From positions 1 through 43,641 of the forward strand of contig AJWJ01000156.1 of assembly GCA_000277445.1 (NCBI GenBank): DNA of 43,641 nucleotides, in the 5' to 3' direction. The notes beneath the pieces are model-generated. The model ran no database searches. It was not told the origin of the DNA and was given only the letters and a program-made list of their open reading frames with translations. Shown piece by piece: positions 33,984 through 42,351 of the stretch. The first letter of the stretch is position 1. Each line of letters starts with the position of its first letter. A program made the position numbers and the translations under genes. Source of the stretch: Polysphondylium violaceum. Taxonomy: Eukaryota; Evosea; Eumycetozoa; Dictyosteliales; Dictyosteliaceae.

Positions 33984-36690
33984 ATGGTAAGAAGAATCAT
34001 CACAAGCAAAGCACATACACTCCTATTTTGTTAAAGAATCAATAGTGATATAAAAATCAATCTAAACACACTTTTTTTTTTCCTTTTCTTTTTCTTAATG
34101 TGGTTTGTGTTTTGTCTCATCATTTTATTCATATTTGTTTGTTTATTAGTATTCCCTTATCACCCGATGCTCAATTTAGTTTCATTTAATTTCCTAATCA
34201 AATGTTAATGATCGGAATAATAAATGATGTCCAATGATATTCATACTCTATCTTTCAACATTGTGACCACGCATCCCACACACACACATATACACACTCC
34301 CACTATTTAAACTTTCTCAATTAAAGAAATTAGAGAATGCTAAATCATTTTAGGAAAAGGACAACTTTATCTCTTCCTCTCATACCCCTTTTCGCACATG
34401 TAACTTTTTTTTTCCCACCTAATTTTTTTTTTTTTTTTTTTAAGTTTCATCATAATATTCTTTTTTTTTTTTTTTTTTCCGTCCTCACACATCATCCTCT
34501 CTTTTTTAAAAGTTCGAGTATATTAATATATTAATAAATCATGCAGGTCCAACATCACGTTAATGGTCTCCCATCTTTTGCTTCAACTGAAGAAGATACC
34601 AAATCTGGTTTCGTTTTATCAGTATCCGGTCCAGTCGTTATTGCTAATAAAATGTCTGGTGCTGCTATGTACGAGTTGGTTCGTGTCGGTCACTCTCAAT
34701 TGGTCGGTGAAATTATTAGATTAGAAGATGATACTGCTACTATTCAAGTATACGAGGAAACTTCTGGTTTAACTGTCGGTGATCCAGTACTCAGAACTCA
34801 CAAACCACTCACTGTCGAACTTGGTCCAGGTATCATGAATAACATTTTTGACGGTATTCAAAGACCATTAAATGTATGTTTAATATTTAGATTAATATGA
34901 TGATGATGATGATGATGATGAATGATATAAGGCAACAAAAGATAAAAGATAAAACAGAAAACAAATCGACATAATAGTAAAAGTTTAGAATTGATACAAT
35001 CTCAAAAAATATATCATCATTTTATCGTCATCACCATTTCAATATTTAAAACTTATATTAATATAAATAATTAATAGGCTATTGCTGAAATTACTGATGG
35101 TATTTATATTCCAAGAGGTATCAATACACCATCTTTAGATAGAAAGAAAGTTTGGCCATTTGAACCATTCAACTTTAAAGTTGGAGACAGTGTAACTGGT
35201 GGTGATATTTTTGGTCGTGTTGTTGAAAATAATTTAATTGTACATTGGATTATGGTTCCACCAAAGGAAATGGGTACCATTGTTGAACTTGCACCAGCTG
35301 GTGAATACAATCTCGATAAAGTTGTTTGCGTCATTGAATTCAATGGTGTTAAAAAGAACCTTACTATGGTCCACAACTGGCCAGTACGTTCTGCTCGTCC
35401 ATGTATTGAAAAATTACCATGTGACCATCCACTTTTAACTGGTCAACGTGTTTTAGATGCCCTTTTCCCATGTGTCCAAGGTGGTACATGTGCTATTCCA
35501 GGTGCTTTCGGTTGTGGTAAAACTGTAATTTCTCAATCTCTCTCTAAATTCTCCAACTCTGATGCTATTATCTACGTCGGTTGTGGTAAGTACTATTGAT
35601 ATATAGATCATATATTAGTATAAATAGCAACATAACTAACAAATACTTTTGTAAACTTCCAAATATAATAGGTGAACGTGGTAATGAAATGGCTGAAGTA
35701 CTTATGGAATTCCCAGAATTACACACCAAGATCGGTGATAAAGAAGAACCAATTATGCAACGTACTTGTTTAGTCGCCAACACCTCAAATATGCCAGTAG
35801 CTGCTCGTGAAGCTTCCATTTACACTGGTATTACTTTGGCTGAATATTTCCGTGATATGGGTTACAATGTTGCTATGATGGCTGATTCCACCTCACGTTG
35901 GGCTGAAGCTCTTAGAGAAATTTCCGGTCGTCTTGCTGAAATGCCAGCAGATTCTGGTTATCCAGCTTATCTCGGTGCTCGTCTCGCCTCTTTCTACGAA
36001 CGTGCTGGTAAGATTTCATGTATTGGTCACCCAACTCGTATTGGTTCCGTCACCATTGTCGGTGCCGTATCTCCACCAGGTGGTGATTTTGCCGATCCAG
36101 TAACCTCTGCCACTTTGGGTATCGTCCAAGTATTCTGGGGTTTAGATAAAAAACTTGCTCAACGTAAACATTTCCCATCCATCAATTGGCTCATTTCTTT
36201 CTCTAAATATATGAATGCTCTCGATTCTCATTATGACTCTATGGATCCAGAATTTGTTCCATTGAGAACTAAAGCCAAAGAAATTCTTCAATTAGAAGAA
36301 GATCTTTCTGAAATTGTCCAATTGGTCGGTAAAGATTCTTTGGGTGAAGCTGATAAGATCACTATTGAAGTCGCTAGAATTCTTCGTGATGATTTCTTAC
36401 AACAAAATGGTTTCTCTCCATATGACAAGTGCTGTCCATTTTACAAGACCATTTGGATGTTACGTAATATGATGACTTTTTATAATTTAGCTCAAAAAGC
36501 CGTTGAAAGTTCAACCCCAGATCACAAGGTCACCTGGAATATGATTAGAAATGATATGAAAGACGTTATTCACAAGATCACCTCTATGAAGTTCCAAGAT
36601 CCAACTGATGGTGAGGCTGCTTTAAATGCTCACTTTAGATCATTAAATGAAGAAATCGTTACCGCCTTTAACACTTTCCGTGATCAATAA
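33984..36690 (+). CDS. vatA: V-type proton ATPase catalytic subunit A
   Basis: ATP-hydrolysing subunit of the V1 sector; in dictyostelids it acts on contractile vacuole and endolysosomal membranes. Preferred exons are 33984-33986 (the ATG alone), 34547-34873, 35078-35585 and 35672-36690, giving 618 aa. The first intron (33987-34546, 560 bp) has donor GTAAGA directly after ATG and acceptor ATGCAG. The others are 204 and 86 bp. The alternative is a start at the ATG at 34541 (MQVQHH...), which would make the first exon unnecessary. Domain signs are [20 protein letters not shown] at the N-terminus, the P-loop [42 protein letters not shown] and [10 protein letters not shown]. The codons are highly biased towards C-ending and T-ending wobble, as in abundant proteins. 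No break is seen. Confidence 0.95.
33987..34546 (+). other. Long first intron / 5' leader of vatA
   Basis: This 560-bp stretch lies between ATG-GTAAGA and TGCAG-GTC. It is pyrimidine-rich towards the 3' end, with T-runs at about 34389-34441 and 34462-34478, and has no coding frame. An intron directly after the start codon is an arrangement I know from highly expressed dictyostelid genes such as ribosomal protein genes. If transcription starts inside it, it would be an alternative promoter instead. Confidence 0.6.
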
Positions 36691-37031
36691 ATAGTTTAAA
36701 CTTTTAAAATATAAACAAAATACAAAAAAAAAATAAAATTTAACATTATAATATAGTAAATTAAAAATAGATTGTCTTGTTTTATTATTTCCTAGGAAAA
36801 AGAATGACATATAGATAGGGGAGAGAGAGTAAATATCCAGTCTTTGATGCTCGTTAATGCCATATGGTTAATACCAAAAAAATAAATAAATGAAAAGGAT
36901 TAGGATAGTGGTAAAAAGAAACCTTGAGATAACTTTATTATTATACAAATTCCTTGCCCAGACAAATTCTAGAGGCATAACTATGAATTGGTGTATCACT
37001 ATGGATAAAAATTTGAAATGAACAGATAATT
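36691..37031. other. Intergenic region, convergent vatA and histone genes
   Basis: About 340 bp shared by two 3' ends. It has AATAAA-like signals near 36733 and 36880. No gene or structured element was identified; no canonical histone 3' stem-loop is evident next to the stop at 37032. Confidence 0.4.
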
Positions 37032-37721
37032 TTAAAAATATGAATTGCCAAAGACATAAGGGCCACCTTGAACAAAAATAGTACCTGGTTTATTAAATGT
37101 CTTATTTAATTCCTCATCACAACAAATTGAAAGAAAGATAAATCTGGGTGTAATTAACTTATATATATAAATTAAATATTAGTACATAATATTTTAATCA
37201 TTATTACTATTATTATTGATACTTACTCTCTTTTTGTCATTAGTTGCTCTATTTATTGATAGTTCTAAAATTTCAGACAAAAGGTATTCTAAAACGGCAG
37301 AAAGATAAAAACATGCAGATTTAGAGATACGAAGAATTGTTAATGAGGATTTGATTTGATTTCTAACATAAGAGATAGGGATAGCTGGTTTTTTATCTGT
37401 TTTTGCTTGGCTGACAGCTTGAACCCCTGATGCTACCGCATGTCTTGAAAGTTCACCATTAAGACAAAGTCTAACGGCAGTTTGTATTGATTTAGCTGAT
37501 AAAGTACGTTTTTTAGATGCAGATTCTATCTCTAGAGCAGTATTTATAATATCTTTTGAAAACTCTCTCAAAAGTGATGTCAATACATGGGAGGATGTAA
37601 CAGCAAGACGGATAGAGTTTGGCGAGATTTGTTTTAAAAGTTTTTTAAAAAAAGCGCCCTCTCTAGGATGCTTTGCATGATATCCTCTATGAGTATATTG
37701 TTGTATTCCTCTTCTAACCAT
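37032..37721 (-). CDS. Fused histone doublet: H2B fold followed by H2A fold
   Basis: 206-aa chromatin protein with both partners of the H2A-H2B dimer in one chain. Exon 1 is 37227-37721 and exon 2 is 37032-37157. The 69-bp intron (donor GTAAGT, acceptor TATAAG, phase 0) splits the H2A fold. H2B part, residues 24-107: FFKKLLKQISPNS, KRTLSAKSIQTAVRLCLNGE, LSRHAVASGVQAVSQ. H2A part, about 113-206: IPISYVRNQIK, FYLSAVLEYLLSEILEL, then across the intron NDKKR-LITPRFIFLSICCDEELNK and VQGGPYVFGN. Alignment to human H2A from NAARD to NDEEL needs no gap. Acidic-patch residues are mostly kept (LEYLLSEILE, DEE, NGE), but the position of H2B E113 is Ser and the ubiquitin-acceptor position K120 is Gln. 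Both tails are short. The start is the ATG at 37721; an in-frame TTG upstream is not needed. Confidence 0.88.
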
Positions 37722-37980
37722 TACCAATATATACAAATACTATTAATTCTTAACAATGAAAAAAACCTATATAGGTGGGGGTATAAAAAAAACAATTAAT
37801 TTAAGCAAAAAAAAGGGACTTTTTTCATAAAAAATCAAAAGATTTTTTTGCTTCGAAATTTTTATTTACAAGAAAGAAATGAGATATTTTTTTATGCGTT
37901 ATTGACAAAAAAGTACAGGTTTTAATTAAAATCCTATAAAAATAACTGAGATCATCAGGTTGACCAAAAGATACATTTGG

Positions 37981-38460
37981 TTAAAGTCCTAAATCAGTTA
38001 AACCAGGATGATCGTCAGGTCTTCTACCAATTGGCCAATGAAATTTACGATCACACTCTTTGATTGGTAGATCATTAATAGATGAATATCTATTTAGCAT
38101 GAGACCATTTTGTTCAAATTCCCAATTCTCATTACCATAAGAACGGAACCATTGACCAGAGTCATCATGCCACTCATAAGCATATCTAACAGCAATTCTA
38201 TTATCATTAAATGACCATAGTTCTTTAATTAATCTGTATTCCAATTCTTTATTCCACTTTCTAATCAAGAATTGCTTGATATTATCTCTACCCTGGATAA
38301 ACTCTGCTCTATTTCTCCAATTGGTGTTCAATGAATAAGCAGTGGTCACCTTTTCAGCATCTCTTGAATTCCATCCATCTTCTGCCAATCTAACCTTTTG
38401 CTTTGCACTTTCTAGAGTAAATGGTGGAAGAGGGTATCTTTTTTCTTCTTCTTGTGACAT
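37981..38460 (-). CDS. DUF1348 family NTF2/SnoaL-fold protein
   Basis: 159-aa single-exon protein matching the bacterial and fungal DUF1348 family of the NTF2-like superfamily from end to end. Segments include [75 protein letters not shown] and, at the end, [20 protein letters not shown]. The function of the family is not established; the fold often forms a small hydrophobic pocket. The absence of introns and a mainly bacterial family distribution make an ancient lateral transfer plausible, but base composition here fits the host. Length equals the usual family length. The ATG at 38460 is the natural start. Confidence 0.93.
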   Translation of the reverse strand: MSQEEEKRYPLPPFTLESAKQKVRLAEDGWNSRDAEKVTTAYSLNTNWRNRAEFIQGRDNIKQFLIRKWNKELEYRLIKELWSFNDNRIAVRYAYEWHDDSGQWFRSYGNENWEFEQNGLMLNRYSSINDLPIKECDRKFHWPIGRRPDDHPGLTDLGL

Positions 38461-38606
38461 TATTAATTTAATTTCAAATGAAATGAATTTAATTTACTCT
38501 ATTGTTTTGAAAATATATTTTTTCAAAAAAAAAAAAAAAACTAAATTGGTGAAAAATTTAATTACTACTTTGAGACTCAAAATTTTATGATTTTTTATAT
38601 CAAAAC

Positions 38607-38892
38607 GGGATTCTGGAAGACACCTCCTTCTTGAAGGTTGACCATTGCGTCCCAGTCCTTTATGGCTATGGATTGACAACTTCTCTCGGTGGAAGGTCAT
38701 GAATCCTTATGGAACCCGTGGCTAAATCATGCTTTGTATCTGTCTCATTATAGACTACTTTCCTTACTGACACTGTCTTGTTTTTCTCTGTTTGTGGGTT
38801 GGTGTCTGACAAGATTCTTATAGTTTGGTTGTCCTTTCTTCCTTTTATTTCCATCTTAGTTGAAGCCTAGGAATGTGATGGTTTGTGATGCC
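38607..38892 (-). pseudogene. Degenerate coding fragment of unknown family
   Basis: The patch is GC-richer than its flanks. On the minus strand, from about 38854, it reads protein-like sequence: MEIKGRKDNQTIRILSDTNP, then VSVRKVVYNETD and ATGSIRIHDLPPREVVNP. A neighbouring frame continues with IKDWDAMVNLQEGG. There is no intact gene. It could be a relic of a host gene family or of a mobile element; I do not recognise the family. It lies between the DUF1348 and Pcc1 promoters. Confidence 0.3.
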
Positions 38893-39134
38893 ACAATTTA
38901 TGAGTATATGTTGCACTATTTGGTGTATTATTGATTCTTGTAGATTCTTGCTTATTATTTTTATTATTAATCAAAAGTACTAGATATACTCATGGTATCT
39001 AGGAGGAAAAGATAGTAAACTACCATGATAAAGAAATTTAAATCATCAGTATCTCTTTCAATTCATATGACTCATTTTTTTCAAAAATAAATTTGTTTTT
39101 CAACTTTTTTTTCATTCAGAATTGTTTATCAATC

Positions 39135-39687
39135 ATGAGCAAAGGAAAGAAAGAGACTAAAAAATCCAATCTCGATGAAGAGATAGTTTTGGATGAAGAT
39201 GATGACTATAGTGATGAAGAAACCCAGGCTAAAAAGATTAAATCATCTCAAGATTTAAAATACAAATAGTATGATTGTTGATAAAAATATGGTAAATCCT
39301 TCGAATCATGATACTAACTATAAAGCGTTTCACTTTAGTTCAGTAGAGATTGACTATAAAAAGGATGAATTTGCAACTTTTATAATGAATTCATTGGCAG
39401 TAGATAAAGAAATCAATTTGAATATATTTAGAGAATTTAAAACAAATCAAAGTAAACTTTTAGTGTTTGTATTGATTTAATAATAGTTATTATTCATTAT
39501 AAACAACAACAACAACAATATTAATAATACTATTGTGAAAAACATCATACACTACTACCACTACTACTAATACTACTTTAGATTATATGCATCAAATTCA
39601 GCAGATGATCTAAGAAGATCAGTGAATGGATTTTATGATATGTTGGTCATGGTCACTAGAACCTTGAACTCATTTGGATCTTTGTAA
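39135..39687 (+). CDS. pcc1: KEOPS complex subunit Pcc1/LAGE3
   Basis: Pcc1 is the small dimerising subunit of KEOPS/EKC, which makes the t6A modification at tRNA position 37. Three exons, 39135-39268, 39339-39464 and 39582-39687, give 121 aa. Intron 1 (70 bp) has donor GTATGA, a TACTAAC branch-like motif at 39312-39318 and acceptor CTTTAG. Intron 2 (117 bp) has the less usual donor GTTTGT. Splicing restores the family: YKYSVEIDYKKDEFATF, NSLAVDKEINLN, then KLLVLYASNSADDLRRSVNGF and YDMLVMVTRTLNSFGS. Human LAGE3 has the same order (SLAPDAEP, LRISVINFLDQLSLVVRTMQRFG). The first 40 residues are a Lys- and Asp/Glu-rich extension not part of the domain. If translation began at the ATG at 39271 the N-terminus would differ, but the first beta strand fits better with the spliced form. 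Confidence 0.85.
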
Positions 39688-39854
39688 AGAAAACAACGAA
39701 GCACAAATCTATTCTTTAAAGGGAAGAGTATTAGGTAACTCTTTTTAGAATAGGATCGATGACGACGACAGATAAAAATGATGTAATAATATAATAAACA
39801 TCATTACTAGCTTTTTATGTATTAAAATAGTCAATTTACATTCAAGATATTCTT

Positions 39855-40876
39855 TTATTGCTCTTGTTCTTCTTTTGTTCTTTTTCTTATTGTATTTGGA
39901 ACAATTCTAATAGTTAATGATACTCTTACTTCTCTTTCAATTTCTTGACCAATTTCAAGACCTTCTTTATTTATAACATTTTCAGTAATAATCTATAGTA
40001 CAGCAATGAATGCATTATTAATATGATAGTTATCATTGACAAAGATATAACACCTACATCAAAATATTCCTCTCTTATTCCATGATAATAGTTTTTATAT
40101 GCATCTTGTGTAAACAATAATAAAGAACGAGGACGAAGAAATACCTGTTGTGTATTTTTATCATTCAATTCTTTATAAAAGTCCATTATACCTATTGAGA
40201 AAAAGTTAGATATTAGATTAGGATAATAGTCGTAGTACTCATAAAAATAATAATAATAATGATACCAACAAGTAGAACCTAAACTTAATATTGATACACA
40301 GGGAAAAAACAAAGGACCATCTTTATGAGGGAAAATACCTTGATTATATGAATATTCATTCAATAGAATATGATTTGGTTTCTTTTTAAAAAACTCACTC
40401 ACTTTAATACAATATATATCTAACCATTTTGGTATTATTTCCTCAACCATTCCTTTAGGAATTGGTTGACCACCCCAATTCTGTAATCTTCTTCTCTTTA
40501 GCTGTACCCATTGACCATCATTTTCATCTGCATAGACATTTTCCATCAACTCTTTCTCTTCTTCTTCAGTGATATAGTTTTCTATTAAATAAATGGAATC
40601 AATCTCTGTATTCTTTAATTTATATTGAACCAATTTATCTTGAATACCTTTTAAAAATAAATTATATTCAACTGTATTTTGATTGCTTAATATGTTATCT
40701 ATTGATTCATTATCACTACTATCCTGATTACTTGTTGTTGTTGCTGTTGCTGTTGATATTCTATTTGTAGTATTTGATATATCTGGTGCTTGAATTTGAA
40801 ATTTATCTTGACTAGTTGATGTTTGACTTAAAGCTTTTTTCTTTTCTTCAAGTAATAATTTTTTAAAGTCTATCAT
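39855..40876 (-). CDS. alkbh6: ALKBH6-like Fe(II)/2-oxoglutarate dioxygenase
   Basis: AlkB-family oxygenase. Exons are 40270-40876, 40058-40191 and 39855-39992, giving 292 aa; introns are 78 bp (donor GTTGGT) and 65 bp (donor GTAGGT). After an 85-residue Ser/Thr-rich leader the protein follows human ALKBH6: IENYITEEEEKEL, WVQLKRRRLQNWGGQPIPKGM, NHILLNEYSYNQGIFPHKDGPL (iron ligands His and Asp in HKD), VSILSLGST-joined to-IMDFYKEL, LRPRSLLLFTQDAYKNYYHGI (second His) and, in the last exon, EVRVSLTIRIV (the Arg-x6-Arg type 2-oxoglutarate contact). The substrate of this subfamily is not settled; nucleic acids are suspected. Both donors are off consensus beyond GT, but the joined protein aligns without gaps there. 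Confidence 0.9.
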
Positions 40877-41136
40877 TTTGGTGTGTGAATAATATGATAA
40901 TTAATATTGCTTTGACTTTTTTTCACAGATTTTGTTTATTTTTAAGAAAATCAAAATTAAAAAAATGAAAACTCGGTGATAAAACTCATTTATCGATGAG
41001 ATATAGAGACTGGACTATGACCAAATAAACAAAAACACATTTTTAAATATATAAATGAGAAAGAGATTGAGGAAAAAAAGAAGTTTGTTTCTTTTGTTTG
41101 TTTTTCCTCTTTTAATTAATATTTATTATTAATAGT
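40877..41136. promoter_or_regulatory. Intergenic region upstream of the ALKBH6-like gene
   Basis: 260 bp of AT-rich sequence between two minus-strand genes, with eIF5 ending at 41137. No specific motif was recognised. Confidence 0.35.
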
Positions 41137-42351
41137 TTATTCTTCATCTTCTTCATTTTCTTCATCATCTTCATCTTCTTCCTCTTCAGCAGTTTGTAAC
41201 CATTCAACAAATTTGGCAGTAGCTTTGATAACAGCTTCAGACTTGGCCTTTGAAGTGTGCCATTTGATGATGATTTCTTCAGTGAGAATATCAGCATCAT
41301 AAAGGTTTTTGAGGATACCTTGAATTGATTTCAAAAGAGTTTCATCTTTGGCACAAAGTTCTTCAAGACCCAAACAGATACCAAGCTTACCATCACGTCT
41401 TTTGGCAATTTTTTGCAAGAGAGAATTCTTGTTTTTAACCATTTTGACAGTGTTTTCAGTGGTTTTATTACCGAGAGCTTCGATGGCAGATCTAGCAGTA
41501 GCATAGCTTCTCAAACCAAATTCCTCTTGAATTTTGTTGAGCTCTTCCATAAAAGCATCATCAGTTGGACCTTTAGAAATAAATTCGTATAAATAACTGA
41601 CTGGATCTTTATCACCAATGTCAACCATTGATAAAACAGCAGAGGTAGAATCACCAATGGCTTTTCTTTTTCTTTCTTCAGCAGCTTTTTCAGAGGTATC
41701 AGTGAGCCAAACGACTTCTTCTTCATCGTCATCTTCACCCTTCTTCTTTTTGCTTCTCTTTGAAGAGGAAGAGGATGAAGCAGAGCTAGCTTCTTTCATT
41801 GATGGAGCTTGAGGTGCTTCATCATGAGTGGATTTGGAAGAGCTTTCCTTGGGAGGATTTTTGAGAATATAACTTGATAACTTGGCTTTCATATCAAGTG
41901 GAGATCTTCTACCACAAGCAGCACATTTGAGATCAATCTTTGAATTTTTAATTAAAGATTTTGTTTCTGGATTCTTGCAAAAAGAGCATAAAACAAATTT
42001 ACCAATAAAACCATCTAAAATTTGTGAAAGTCTTTCTTGAGAATGTTGACCATTTACTGAATAACGATCAGATTCAAAGTTTGATTTTGTATTTAATTCG
42101 ATTTCAAAATATTTTGTAATATCTATATAGATTTATACATAATTAATATTTAATAATAATAATAATAATATTAATAAAATAATCTAAAGCTTACATTCGG
42201 GTGGTCTATCTAAATCTTTAGCAATTTGTTGAAGATTGACAATAACAGTTTTAATACCATTTCCTTTTCCTTCAACTTTAGCTTGTAAGACTTCCATTTT
42301 ATATCTGTAAAATGGGTCTTCTACATCTCTACGAATATTAACTTGCGCCAT
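41137..42351 (-). CDS. eif5: Eukaryotic translation initiation factor 5
   Basis: eIF5 is the GTPase-activating protein for eIF2-GTP in the scanning 43S complex. Exons are 42195-42351 and 41137-42122; the 72-bp intron (donor GTAAGC, acceptor TATATAG, phase 1) gives 380 aa. The N-terminal GAP domain starts [18 protein letters not shown], including the family's basic R15-type region. The zinc finger CSFC...CAACG lies near residues 95-125. An acidic/Lys-rich linker follows ([15 protein letters not shown]). The C-terminal HEAT/W2 domain has [31 protein letters not shown] and the aromatic/acidic AA-box [19 protein letters not shown] at the very end, which binds eIF2-beta and eIF3c. Intact. Confidence 0.96.

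Noticed and set aside
37194-37226. Histone ending ...VSINNNSNND as a truncated H2B/H2A protein
   Set aside because: These codons lie within a GTAAGT intron; the downstream exon completes the H2A fold without gaps.
39270-39338. Start of Pcc1 at the ATG at 39271 with residues MIVDKNMVNPSN
   Set aside because: This segment fits an intron (GTATGA, TACTAAC, CTTTAG), and the spliced upstream exon gives a better first beta strand; kept only as an alternative.
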